Below are positions 13,283-25,379 of a stretch of 64,000 nucleotides of DNA, one piece after another. This DNA is from Sympetrum striolatum (Eukaryota > Arthropoda > Insecta > Odonata > Libellulidae). The notes below the pieces were generated by a model. It ran no database searches. It was not told where the DNA came from and saw nothing but the letters and a program-made list of their open reading frames with translations. Each line of letters opens with the position of its first letter. Within the stretch, counting starts at the first letter, position 1. A program made the position numbers and the translations under genes. The stretch covers positions 10,416,001-10,480,000 of the forward strand of contig OX388348.1 in NCBI GenBank assembly GCA_947579665.1, read 5' to 3'.

Positions 13283-16200
13283 TTATTACCGATATATTGA
13301 GCATCTCATACCCACAGTAGACGTAGTAACATTTATAAAGTCATTATTTCAGGATATGTATTGTTAAATACCGCATTGTTACTCGAGTAGTTTATTCCTT
13401 TAAATGCGACGCTTTCTCAATCCAATCGAAGAAGCCTTAACTTGGTGACGCTTTCGTATTTCTCACTTTCACTACAAATAGATGTCCCTGCATTCTCCGC
13501 GCCTCTTAATGAAAGAGGTCTTGTTAGGTGTTTATGGCATCTGAAAAATCAGAGTAAAGAGACGGATAGAATGGTAATGAGGTATTATGGCGAGAAAATT
13601 GGTTTTACCATGGGATTTTATTGTTCTAAGTAAGGTTTGCTGAGTAATTTCAGCCATATCCTTGACACCTCAATGAAATAATCTACAGTTTGTAGATGAA
13701 TCTGTGTAAATCTGAACAAATCCACCGAAGTTTCCTTTAATACGCGTCTTATAATGATTTCCCTCGATATCTCGGGAAAATTAAAATTAAAATTTTTTAT
13801 TTTTATGTATATTCATTTATCTATAGGTCATTTTTGGGATATACATCGTCTATTATGTATGATTTTTGTGGAGTTTACTGAATCAAGGATTGTTATCTCA
13901 AAAATAACTCTAAAAATATCATATTATGCACTAGTTCAGACGCTGTATAGCAAAGTGCTGTAATAAAATGCTTTTACGCTCGACAATTTCCTTATTTAAT
14001 TCATACTGGGGATATTTAATATTAGTTTCTTTTCACAGAAATGCTTTTTAAGATCAGAAATGGAAAACTTCGTGAAATGCTACAATTTCGGTATTTTTCT
14101 CCTCGTTTTTATAACGATTTGAAAGATCGTTCCAGTGATTATAAAAAACATAATAATAAATCAGAATCTAGACGTTTCAAAACGAGATCAAAACAATGAA
14201 ACTCTAGTATATTCTAACTAAGTTTCTTATTGCAATATATTTTGCTCATGAGTTTTACAAATAATCGTGCATAGCAAAACATTTTTATAAAATGCAAAAG
14301 TGTTTTTCGATATATACATGTGCCTCTAAGATAAGCAATTGATGGAGATAAAGAAGAAGCTTGCGATCCACGAAGGACCTGAAAAACGAAAATTAATATA
14401 TGAACTGATTACATTTATTACTTAGATATTAAGAATTCATCGCGTACACGTATTTAAATATATGCGTGCCTTTCGATTTTAGTAGAATGATATCAGCATT
14501 AACATTGCGACGAATATATTTTGCATTTTGAAATGAAGTTAGAGAGCACTTAAATGGAAAGCGGAGGACGAGGGACAGATAAAATATCCCCAAAAGTAGG
14601 GAATCCGCATTTGATGGAAAACTCGGATCTTGGAAGCAAAACAAAATTGAGAACTTGTCGAAGTCAAATAAGAAACAGTATTGGCTGTTTAAATATAGGA
14701 GTATTTAATGAGAGAGTGGGATTAAAGGGTATAAGAAGGGATTTTGAGAGATCTAAGGAATGTTAGCACGGTGAGGTGTGAGAATCAATAGTATCTCACA
14801 TTCATTATATGTTGGAGGCGCTGCGATTGGCGAGTATCAATTTGAACGTCCTCTTGCAAGATGCGTTGGTATCATAATAAAGAAACTTCGTCTCTTAGGT
14901 GACTAGGTTACATTAATGCATTGATTTTCATCTAGTCTCAACCTAACTTGCATTATTTTTTCCTTTTAAGTTTGAATATCTCAGCAATTGTGGAAATCGA
15001 ACAATCGACACTTGCATACTAATCATTCACTATTCGCATGGAGGATGTTTTTTCAAACTAGTTTTCATTAACAAGTGCTCGCGCTGTTTTAATTCACTTA
15101 TCGGAATGGCCGTTATGGCACTTATATTTTCTCAGTCAATGAGATCCTTTCGATTCAATTCTTCCATTTAGACCGTTCATGTTCGCTTTGGTTGCTCCCT
15201 GACATCAGACTTTCACTTCACATTTTCTCATTATTCTCTGCTCTCGTATGTACACCATTTTGCACTCTCTTATATCTCAAGAGAATGAAGCTTAACCTAT
15301 TCTGAACAACTTAACTTATTTGTTAATGAAAATTAGGGGAAAATAAACAGTCAGTCATTAAATTGATAGCACTTCTCAGAGGCAATGAATTTTCTCCGGT
15401 GTGATTGAAGTAGCAATAAAATGAAGAAGAACAGATGGCGACCATCTTTGGATCCTCTTTAAGGAAATAATTCGGCCACTTAATTACTTTATTTCTCTCG
15501 GATTAAGTAAAAATTTAAGATTTAATTTGCTTTAATCACAATCAGTGACTAAATTTTTGCTCGTAATTTCGATTTTGAGCCGATTAATTATAATGAAAAC
15601 ATCACTCAAATGCCGCGTTTTCATAAATTTATTTGGAGAAAGCAATCAGTAGACTAAGTATTTTTGTTTGAAGATGCATTTCTCTGAAAATCTATAAGTC
15701 AAAAACAATTGGTGCTTTCCATTAGTAATTACTTTGGTTTTATGAGTAAAGTTTCTTGGAAAGTTTCTGTGCGATTCGAGACAACGTTGGGTGCGTAGTG
15801 GAGCGTGGTGCTGCGGTGCGTGACGGTGCAGCGCTGATTGAATGCTGCGAACTTAAGACCCAACGACCCTTGGATACTCCTTACAAGATTATTTTCACAA
15901 AGAGAGTGCAGCTCGCTTTCACCCCGATATATATGAGCCACTTTAAGGTTTCGTAAGCCCTTTTTAGAGAAAGTTTGTTCCTTTCGAGGAAAGGTGCTGC
16001 TCTTTATTTTATCCTGGCATTTGCTGACATTGGCTCTGCTGTAATCATTAGACATACGCATTTACTTGAAGAGAACCTCATTTATTTTTATTTTACGAAG
16101 AGTTATTTTTAAGACATGGTATTTCAATCAACTAACGTAAAATAGACTTCGTTATATGATGAAATCCTTCAAAACTAAAGTCAATATTCCTATTTTGAAG

Positions 16201-16985
16201 CTTAGTTGGCTCAACTTGTATTTTTCTGTTATTTATCTTTGAAAACTATCATCTTTTCTTTTGAAGATGTCATTAAATCTACAATTGAGCCCAAATAATC
16301 CTTTCTTAGGATTTAATCTAATTTGATTTTTTCATAGTGACGATAAGTATAAAACTTGAAACTTTTCAACAAAATTTTGTATCCAATTAGCATCATATAT
16401 CATTAACTGTCGTTTCTTGTCCCTTATAGAATTAAAAGTTGGTAGGGGAAGAAGGTTTACCTAAATTTCTAGTAATTGAGTCTCTCACTTAAATTTTGCT
16501 AAGAGTACAGAAATCTGATTTATTTTGTAATCCGTAACTTTCTTCAAGTTTGTCTGCATTGCTAAAGTATTCAAAGTTAGCGATGTGAAGTGAATTTTTA
16601 CCTCTGTGCCGTTCTGTTCGCCCCTCGTAAACGTATATAAGAAGAAAGAATTGATCTTTACACTTGTTTCTTATGAATCAAGAAGCTGCGTTTTCATTCG
16701 AGATTCATTATTTATTTATTTCGTGGGCGTCAGAAGCCGTATCCATGGTTACGAGAATTGCCTTTGGCGTTTCGCTGCCTTCGAGATGATCGGCCAAAGG
16801 AGTCTGTTTTGGTTTCACTCCTTTTTTCCCTTTTTGATATTTCCTCTCCTCGCTCATTTCTCGCCGATTTCGCTCTTTAGACATCTTCTATAATGAAGCA
16901 CTTACGCATCGATTACAGCAGAGATGATATTCGTAGGTTATTTTTCCTTATTTTATTACCGTGTTAATAATTAGAGAAAACAAAT
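13283..16985. other. No gene seen
   Basis: AT-rich. Frames at 13754-13963, 14429-14644, 15729-16061 and 16606-16893 are open but low-complexity or featureless. 15750-15960 is richer in GC than its surroundings and open on both strands for 66-110 codons, with no recognised domain. Confidence 0.45.
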
Positions 16986-17112
16986 GAGTTAAACGAGAAG
17001 TGAAAAATAGCGACATGACTGGGACACTCCGGGCAGGTGCTCCAACCATTGAGGTGGGAGACCTAGGTTCGAGTCCCAGTCCGGCCGTTATTGTTCACTT
17101 CTCATTTAACTT
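16986..17112 (+). mobile_element. tRNA-like sequence enclosed by 27-bp inverted repeats
   Basis: Arms at 16986-17012 and 17086-17112 are inverted copies with four mismatches in 27 (core gagaagtgaa). Inside, gactgggac (17017-17025) pairs perfectly with gtcccagtc (17073-17081). Between them lies aggttcgagtcccag, a B-box-like sequence. The layout is a tRNA-like fold within a longer hairpin. A damaged second copy of the right half lies at 19570-19637. It could be a SINE that folded back or a foldback element that captured a tRNA. It is unlikely to be a working tRNA gene, because no clear anticodon arm or A box is visible. Confidence 0.6.
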
Positions 17113-18906
17113 CGGGTTTATGGTGTACACTTCCTCGTGAAAAGTTAAATTTCATCTAAATAAATACAAATAAGAATTTCCTCGCGACATGTACCCGAAT
17201 GCGATCCATTTGTAATCCTAATTCAACAGTGGAATCATTTGTCACACTCTTCTTGTCTTTGTCAACCTTAGGTTTGAGTGAGCTCAGGTTTATTTAATAC
17301 TTCACTGAAGTTATATAAAAGTTAATATGGATCGCAATTCTATGACTATCGATAAAACAGTTTAATTTGTCTATTCTATTAAAGAATCCGTAGCTTTCAT
17401 TCTTTGGATAGCGATTTAATGGACCAATTTTACTCACGCAGAATCTACTTTTTTACGATTCTTGAGTGCTCGTCCCCGTCAACTCTTTTGATAAAGAATT
17501 AAATCATTTGAAGGAAATAATGCCTTTACATTGGCGATTATATTACGATAGCTCTCTTGAGAAAATTGCAGTGAATTTACAAGAATAATCTGAATTACTG
17601 TCGCCTGTATTCCTTAGTAGATCGACTATACAGATATTAGATAACTTATGAGAATATTCACAGGTATAATTAATAATAATTATTTTTTCTACCTAACCAT
17701 AAATAGACAGGAAGCTACTGAAAGGGTGTCAGAGCACTTCATGTTTTTTTAATATCCGATGTCTCGCATGTTTATGTAATAATTTGAAACTTGGTATACT
17801 AAAAGAAACCATAAGAATAGACATCTTCAAATCATACGAACTGTCTTAGACATTGATTTCGACTGTCGTCTCCACAAAACCACGAATTCCGCATCCATTA
17901 TGTAGCAGCGCTCCGAAGCATGGAATAGACGCTTCCTGTTCCTATGGTTACTTAGTTGAAGTGAAACCACCCAGCAGACACTAATCATCGCCTCCTCCGG
18001 ACTGAACGCTCTCTGTGCGACGCTCTCCCTTAAATAAAGTTCTTTCGCTCGAATTCAGTATGACTCGATTCTTTCTCGGTTTTGACTGAATTCACTGCCA
18101 AGTTCATACCATTTCCATAATATTAGATTAATTTAAAGGAGAAATTATTAATCTAAAATGCAATACATTACTTCTGTTTATTTAAATCGTTAATAGAGTT
18201 TGCTTGAGAGATAGAGTTGCTTCTCGTAAATGCAATTACTCATAATAAAATGCGCGAGATCTTTTCTTACGCGAAATAAAATTGCGCTTCATTTAAATAT
18301 GTGCAAAAAAGAAAATTTTCCGTGAGTGTCTCTTATTTTTCGTTCAAAAAATAGTTCGTATTAAATATATGAATTATCGTAACACCATTTCGAAAACGAA
18401 AACTGCTGAGAATGGTATGCAGTTCAGTAATTCAGTAATTGTAAAAAAAGGTTTAGTTGACGCCAAAGAAATAATGACCTTAAGATGAAAAAATTATACA
18501 TTTTTATTGTAATCCATAATATTTACATATTATTTCATTCAAATAAGTATATCTCAGTAGATAGTTTCATTATGCGTGATTCAAATACATTTTCTTTTAT
18601 TTATTTTAGTCCGCATAGTTGATTTTATCAAATGTAATTCCCGTACAGGTGTGGAATTTTAAATTCCGTGTACTTATTATCGCATCGGAGAAGCATTTAA
18701 TCTTTTACATAATAACCCATGGCAATTATTTTTAAATTGATCCCTAAAAATTACTAATATTCACGGATGTGATATTATTACGAACATTCAAAGGCTATTC
18801 ATTATCATAGAGGTGATGACTATAGAAATAAACAGAAGGCATTTACAACTTTACCGTTGGCAAATATTGCCTCATCGTAAACCACGAACTGAAGACGTTC
18901 GACGGC
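17113..18906. other. No gene seen
   Basis: AT-rich throughout. I could not support any feature. Confidence 0.5.
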
Positions 18907-19360
18907 TTAATTTTTATATGGAATAAATTTAATGAATCCGCAGACATCGGCATTTTTTATGTCCGCATTAGGACGCATGAAGAGAGCTGCGTGGTCGGCA
19001 TTATTTTTTGTAAATGATGAAGAGTGGAGATTTTTAAGTATTCCTGGATTAGAGGATAAAAATGTGAGCAAAGGTGAGTCTGGATTCAACGGTGTGCGAG
19101 GCCCAGATATGGCCCTTGTGGGACTTCCGTCCGGAAGTGACGTTGCATCCTCCGGATCTCTCATTCCGGGAGGAAACAAAGGCGATTCCATCTTTGAATT
19201 CATGTTTCTCTCAAGTACTGCATTTAAGTGGATTATCATTCCGTTTCCTCTTATTTTCTTTATTACTTCTCTTATCTGCTTTACCTTCATATCCTCTAAA
19301 TTGACTCTTTGGTTGAAAAACTACGTTTTAGCCTCCATTTTTTTCACGCAATTTTTGTGA
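18907..19360. other. Stretch open on both strands (142 codons plus, 127 codons minus)
   Basis: The plus frame 18932-19360 and the minus frame 18907-19290 overlap with their third codon positions in register. The plus product would end in a hydrophobic segment (WIIIPFPLIFFITSLICF). The minus product starts with a helical basic stretch (KVKQIREVIKKIRG) followed by a Pro/Ser/Asp-rich part. The middle is richer in GC than its flanks. I recognise neither protein. It may be an old coding exon, a repeat, or a chance mirror effect of low stop density. There is no splice or promoter evidence. Confidence 0.25.
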
Positions 19361-19569
19361 CTTTTACGTCTTATCTCTTATCAGATGATATCCAGTTTAA
19401 TACAATTATTTTGAATTTCCTCTGAAGTGAATTAGTGTTTCGTTTAGAAAATGAAGTCCTTCGTAGGGATTTTGTAAAACAATACAGAAGATTATTATTT
19501 ATGTAAAAGTATTTTATTTGTAGCGAGACTCAGAATAAAAAGGTTCGAACTCAATGGTAAGAATAACTG

Positions 19570-19637
19570 CCCGGGAAGTGGGAGGCCTGGAATCAGGTCC
19601 CAGAAAAGTCACTATTTTTCACTTCTGTACAACTTTC
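19570..19637 (+). repeat. Decayed copy of the tRNA-like hairpin element
   Basis: The order cccgggaagtgggaggcctgg, caggtcccag, tcactatttttcacttct parallels 17050-17112 of the better copy (gaggtgggagacctaggttc, gtcccagtc, ttattgttcacttct). The left arm is missing and the B box is degraded. Confidence 0.5.
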
Positions 19638-19963
19638 AAAACGGGTTTTGGTTCAACCCATTACTATTTCAAAAATAGGTCATTTTTGGGACAATCACCA
19701 TTTAAATTTAAATTTAAAATTATCAACTTTTAAGGGCGCTGGATGAACTGAATAGTATTTACCTGAAGATCGAAACTATGGTCGCGAGGTGTTTAATCAT
19801 TTGTCTATATAAATTGTGTTTGGTTTTAGATTTTTTTTTCAATTTAATATAGAATACCAACAAGTGAAGGCCGAGACCATCGATTTAGAACTGAATGGTG
19901 ACTATATCATGAGGTAGTTTAGTTAGATACGCTGAATACTTCAAAGAGAACGAACATGAAAAT

Positions 19964-20022
19964 CCTTGCCAGGATCTCCCGATTGCAGGTCAGTTGCTCT
20001 ACCAATTGAGTTATCTAGCCAG
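19964..20022 (-). repeat. tRNA-like fragment, possibly a SINE head
   Basis: On the minus strand the sequence contains tagataactcaattggtaga, then gcaactgacctgcaatc. This is close to the D-arm and anticodon-arm order of a tRNA gene (A box with ttggtagagc). The T-arm and B box are lost and the 3' part reads cgggagatcctggc. It is a decayed tRNA or SINE head, not a functional tRNA. Confidence 0.5.
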
Positions 20023-20204
20023 AATATTCTAACATGCCGTTCGGGAGACTTTTTATGCAAGAGAGCGTTGTGGTTTATTCTGACTAAGCGGCTTCGTCCT
20101 CATAGAGGACATACAAAGAAATGGAAAGGAAGGCTTAAGGATAACAACTAGGTGAAAGGTGACATCGCACCGAGGCAAACTCGTAAAGGAATAATGGACA
20201 TGAG

Positions 20205-20230
20205 GAAACCGGGGTTCGAACCCGATCAGT
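20205..20230. repeat. Isolated B-box-like motif
   Basis: The sequence ccggggttcgaacccgatc has B-box form on either strand because ggttcgaacc is palindromic. No paired A box is evident, so orientation and origin are unclear. It may be part of the same debris as 19964-20022. Confidence 0.3.
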
Positions 20231-20710
20231 TGCTTTCCCGATCTCGTGCACGACCTTTTCGTGCAAAGTCACGTTGACGTTACATATCGCTACACCGAAG
20301 AAAGGAATCCTCGAATACATATTTCCGATTCTAAAGGCATGTAAAGCGAATAGTTTAAAAAAATTTTTTTCCGTAACTAGCAATGTGGGAAATACAGGGA
20401 TGTTTTCCAGTTTAATTTTAGGACTAACTGTACTGATGGACAGGAAGAAAAAAGAGGAACAACTTTTCATTAAGGAAACTAATTCCACCTTTAATGGTAA
20501 CTTAGGAAATTATACAATTTACTTTTCGACAGGGTTGCGATAATTTTCATCAATATTTTGGAAAGATGTTGAATGAAAATAACCCCCCTATAGAAAGATG
20601 AAGTTGTTATCGTAAGTATCTAAGGACATCTTTCTAAGCAGAACCGTTTAGTAAACACCGCCAAATTGGCCTCATCAGAGCCTCCCCACCTGCATATTTC
20701 TTTCCCCCCA

Positions 20711-20875
20711 TCACCAACCCTCGTCACCAAGTTTTCTCATTAATGAACTATGGCGAAAGTTTTCCACCCTGCGTTTATATTGTGCCTCCATGAAAGAGTG
20801 GTAATCCTCGGAGAGGAAATGGGAGACCTCTTTGACCCTCGCCTCCGTCAACTGGTCCATGTAAAAGGCCAAGCT
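20711..20875 (-). other. Small GC-richer open frame, possible exon or small ORF
   Basis: On the minus strand 54 codons run from 20875 to a TGA at 20713-20711. The first ATG is at 20860, giving about 49 residues from MDQLTEARVKEVSHFLSE to a C-terminus of RKLGDEGW. The composition is charged and helix-prone, and the stretch is more GC-rich than its flanks, as exons in AT-rich genomes often are. A CAG lies just before the frame but has no pyrimidine tract, so it is a weak splice acceptor. I recognise no family. It may be chance. Confidence 0.2.
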
Positions 20876-23800
20876 GGGTACTCATAGTTGCAGCTGCTGG
20901 ACCATTTCACGCGATCCGACTTTCCATTCTCCGACTGCGATGTAAATTTGGGTGTTTCTGCGTAGTTACAAGAAGTGTCCTCATACGAAACCTTATTAAT
21001 TAGAAACTTACGTTAGATTTCACAAGACATAGAAAACACAATTTAATGAGAGATGTTGTAATTCAACTAATTTGAGTGTAAAAAAATACATTTGACTAGA
21101 TCAATTATAAATCTCGATATTCCATGCCTGAAATTTATTTTACTGAAAGAAACATAAATTTATAGGTTTGAAGTACCTAGATAACAAACGCATGGCAGGC
21201 AAGGAGAATCTTATTCATTGGTGTAGTATGATAATAGTTCTTCTAAATGTGAATGCCTCTAACGCGGAAAAAGGCCAAGCATGGTCAAGTCCAATTGAGG
21301 TAATTAGGAGAAGCTCGTAGAATTTTAAAGAGAATGTATAATATGTAGTGGTACTATTGTTAAAATCGAAGAATATTTAAAAACATTGGTGGTATATTTA
21401 GCATAAAATAAAGTGAATGATATTTAGGTATGGATTCCATAAAATATACTAATCCTTTAATCATGCGATTTACGTCAATTTTAAATAGCGAGAGCGTATT
21501 AATTTTGAATATGAATCTATGACTCAATTTTGAGCCCTTTTCCTTTACCGCCAAAATCATGAAATAAAAATTATGTGAGCCATACGAAATTAAATCAGGT
21601 CGTTCTTAAAAAGTTTTGCATAAATTATATTGCAATAGCTATGGCAAAGGTTGCAATTTTTCTTGCATAATAACTAAGACACTACAGATTTTTTTGCTTC
21701 TATTTGTCATTTGCTCATATATATTGAAGCACTTACCTCTTTATAGTGTCCTACTTATAAATTAAATTACTATTTAATCTTGTTTGAAATAAAATTTCTA
21801 ATTATGCATCATCTAGTTAATTTAGCTAGAAAATCACTATGTGTATTTATTAATTAATATACGTTTGTGTATTTGTTATTTTGGATGGTAAAGCAATCGT
21901 TAAATGAACGAGGAAAATGACATAAAGTAAAATCTCTTTGACCTTACTCCCTATTTATTTTGCAATTCATTCAATTCATAACAAATTGTAATTATTATTA
22001 AATATTATTTTTTTAATCGACCAATTTCATTGCATCGTCCAAAGTGGCTATATTCAGCAATTCAATTTACTAAAGATCTGCCAAAAGATTCTTCCGAGCG
22101 TACAATTGCAGTTTAAACGTTATTTCATTGCTTATAACTTGATAGCTTTTCCTTAATTGTTGCTATATGATATCAATTTTCACTTCTCTAATTTACTTTG
22201 AACTTTCCTTTAATTGTTACTTTCAAAGTTGGTAAATTGAAGTCATCATAGATTATGATTGGAAATTTGGATTTCAAATTAATTTCTTCACGACTGAACA
22301 TTTTCTCAAGCAGCTTCGTGGGTGTGCTCTTATATCTTCTTTTTTTAATTGGATTCCTCAATTGTTTTTATTACTCTCTTCAACAAAGTTAATATGACAA
22401 AGAGAAACATCTGACTCTAAACAAATAATTCCAAGTTGTCTGCTGCAGGGTAATGAAATACTGATAAAATCTTATTAACCTTATCTCAATTATTTTATTC
22501 TAACTTTTCATTGTAAATAATGCGCGTGTATTTCTGCAGGACTTTCTACTACAGCAGGCACATGATAGAAGTACGTATTTATGTCATCATCTCAGAGTGG
22601 AATATTTTGTTCCTTTTCAGATACTTCGAAACTAATAATTATCCGAAATAGAAAATATTGAATCAATAGGAGCCATTGCCCCTATTTTTAGTATTTTCTA
22701 TTTCGGTATCTTAGTTTGTACTTTTTATATAACAGCATATTTTTATAATCATATGACAAAGGTTTTTAATAAAAGTTTTATTTTCAGCGTAAAATAGCTT
22801 TTTGATTCATTTAACACCAATGAAGAAGTATTATGAATAAAAAATTAAATATTTCACTTTACTCATCGCCTTTTCGGAAGTAATGCCGTGTTTCGGTTAT
22901 TTTTCTTAACATTTCATAAATTGTTTAATCGAATTTCCCACCCTGGCTCATGTCCTCCACTGTCTTGGTGAGGGATTTGAAAGTGGATGCGCAGAGAGAG
23001 AGGCAGCAAATTGGCATGGATGACTCATGTCTGGACCCCTTCTATGATATCTTTTCCCTCTCACTCCCAAATTGCTCTCCCAACTTCAGTCAATGCTGAG
23101 TTTGAGCACTTTAAACGCCTTTCTGTTTGGGATTGGCCGTTTTCCCTTTGTTTTCTTGCTTTATTAAATTGAATAAGAATGCTATTCTACGATTATCTAG
23201 TTATGAATAAAAATATCGCGTTTAAAGACAGACCATCTGAAGAGTAACCAATCGGCGAGCCTCTATCATTAGCAACCGTAAGCTCTAAGGAGTGAGGTAG
23301 TTGGTCCCTCACTGTGGGAGCAGCTCTCTCCCATGAAACCACTCCATTCGATATCACATTTATTTACTAATCATCTCAGAAATGAATAACTGCACAATAG
23401 AAGATAAAGAAGTTGCATTATTTCTGTATTCTGCACCGAAATATAATTTTAAGGTGTTGCATTCGTAATGGTTAAAGTAAATGGTGACTGTAAGCATGAA
23501 ATTATCATGTTGACATTGGTATATCTGCAAAAATACAAAATCAGCCACTCGATACTGCGGCTTGAAAACCTTGAGCTTTTGAAATTAGCACAAAAATTAT
23601 ATTTCGCCTATTTTATGGAAGAATGACCGGTACCTACAAAGAGAATAATATCTCTACTTCTCTCGTAATTTCATAATCCACAGTTATTAACGCTAGAATA
23701 AAAATTACGCAGGAAAGAATCTTTTCAGGCTGTACTTGGTGGTATTCAATATCTTAATTTTAATTAAGAGTGAATTAAAAACCTTATTATAATTAAGAGT

Positions 23801-24840
23801 GAATAAGTATTGCAGCCATGAATGACATCAAGTTTAAAACTGATTGGATTGCGATGGTTTACATGGAGATAACGTGTAGCAGAAATAGGTAAAATTTTCT
23901 TTACTGACTTTCATACGTGGACAGTATACAATGGGTGTTTTATGTCAATTTTGGTGACATTAACAATTATATTGACACATTTATTACCCTCAATGACGGA
24001 ACAGCGCCGCCCAACAGGAGAGTTCATTGTCTACGCAATCAAAGGAACATTTGTTTGCAGTGACTAACAGACTAACAAAAACGAGCTCGTTGTTAAGTAC
24101 CAAAAATCGGGAAAACAGTACTGAGATATTTTTCAAGTCTTCTTGAATAGTGACCTTAATATAACCTTAATAACCGTAATAACCTTACGTTCCCACTTGT
24201 CTGTTTTGTTCATCGTTGATTCCTGGGTTGGCCTGACCAATTCCACAATTTATGTTGAAGTATTGTTCGTTCACGAAAATATTCTAACGTGAAAATTGAA
24301 TATAATTCCATCGGAATGCACACCATTATGCTAAGCGATGTATGTTTTCACAGGCCATTTAAGATTTTCATCTTAAGGTTACAAATATTGCTTGCATATA
24401 CTTTTTGTTACCCAATAAACAACTAAACAGCTTCCAATAAATGGTAGTACTATTATATTCTGCAGGAAGTCGGTATTTCTGAATAATAAATCTTAAATAA
24501 GCCTATGGCTATTTCCTTTCGCGTTCTTAGGATGGTCGAAAAGTACCTAAAATAAAAAAACAGCGCTTGCTAAGGCTCTTTTATGGGACCACTATTAAAT
24601 TTAATAGAATGGGTTAAGCGTTTGTAAATACGGAAGTATTACCGAATGCTAAGTTTTAAACTGTTTTTCACTGTATTCTGAATAAAATTAACCGATGTAC
24701 TTTTAATAAGTTCATCAGTTAGTTACAGAAAAAATTTAAAAAAATATAAATTTAAATAAAATTAAAGGTAAAATCAATTGAAGAAGCTGTCACTTTGTGG
24801 AACTCCATAACGTTAGTAAGGAAAAGAACACTATGTATTA
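20876..24840. other. No gene seen; one hairpin
   Basis: AT-rich. A hairpin at 22643-22706 is listed separately. A GC-richer patch at 22940-23130 holds only a 61-codon frame with no motif. 23270-23340 shares a few words (gttggtccctcac) with 33790-33810, possibly an old repeat. Confidence 0.45.
22643..22706. repeat. Hairpin with 17-bp arms
   Basis: The arm ccgaaatagaaaatatt (22643-22659) is the inverted copy of 22690-22706 with one mismatch. The loop is about 30 bases. It could be the remnant of a small foldback element. Confidence 0.5.
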
Positions 24841-24865
24841 GTTCCACAGTAAATTTATTGTGGGA

Positions 24866-24900
24866 TTGGTTTCGACTAAGATCTAGTCATCTTCTGCCAG
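24866..24900 (-). ncRNA. Hammerhead-like motif of a Penelope-like element
   Basis: On the minus strand ctggcagaagatgactagat is followed by cttagtcgaaaccaatccc. Penelope-like elements carry hammerhead ribozymes with a CUGAUGA-type core, a short stem and a GAAAC core. Here the stem gactaga/tcttagtc and the cgaaacc core are visible, but the first core reads agatga, not ctgatga. It is probably an inactive descendant. Confidence 0.4.
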
Positions 24901-25082
24901 AAAATACAATAAGACAATAAACAAAGAGACAACAATAAGCAAAAGGGGAGGGGTAAGTGGGGTGGGTTAAGGGTTGGGAAAGGATGAGGGGAGAGGAGGA
25001 AGCAGGTTGACGAGCGACAGCAGGGGGGAGGAAGCATTGAAAAGGTACACATTGGTCAGGTTAAAGGCATTACTTTTGTGGA

Positions 25083-25330
25083 TTAAAATCTCCATTTGTT
25101 CAGAAATATTGAGCTTTGGGCCCTTTGGTAACTGATGTAGAAGCTTAGCCGAAAGTCCGAAGAATGATTTTCTTGCAGCAAGTGCATGGAAAAATGTGAA
25201 GCATCAGAACCATTTATGAGAGATTGTTTATGTTCCTTAATCCTAGTGCACAGACTTCTACCAGTTTCACCCAAATAAATCGCTCCACAGTCATTACAGG
25301 TTAGTTTATAAACCCCAGATTTACGAGAAT
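25083..25330 (-). pseudogene. GIY-YIG endonuclease domain of a Penelope-like element (fragment)
   Basis: The minus-strand translation contains KSGVYKLTCNDCGAIYLGET followed by GRSLCTRIKEHKQSL. This shows the GVY and YLG signature halves of GIY-YIG, the Cys-x2-Cys insert typical of Penelope-like endonucleases, and the conserved R and EH residues. An ATG lies at 25274, but homology continues upstream of it, so it is not a true start. The frame ends at 25083. In the family this domain nicks target DNA to prime reverse transcription. With the transcriptase missing, the copy cannot act alone. Confidence 0.8.
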
Positions 25331-25379
25331 TGTGTACAGAGCAGTGGTGTACGAGATGTATTCAAGTTCTTAAGTCTCC

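Larger units (their letters stand above)
24841..25375 (-). mobile_element. Penelope-like element, 3' part
   Basis: Reading on the minus strand, a GIY-YIG endonuclease segment (25083-25330) is followed by a pyrimidine-rich tail and a hammerhead-like terminal motif at 24866-24900. This order matches the 3' end of Penelope-like retroelements, where the endonuclease follows the reverse transcriptase. The reverse transcriptase is absent; the upstream side is cut near 25380, where a Tc1-like fragment begins. Confidence 0.75.
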
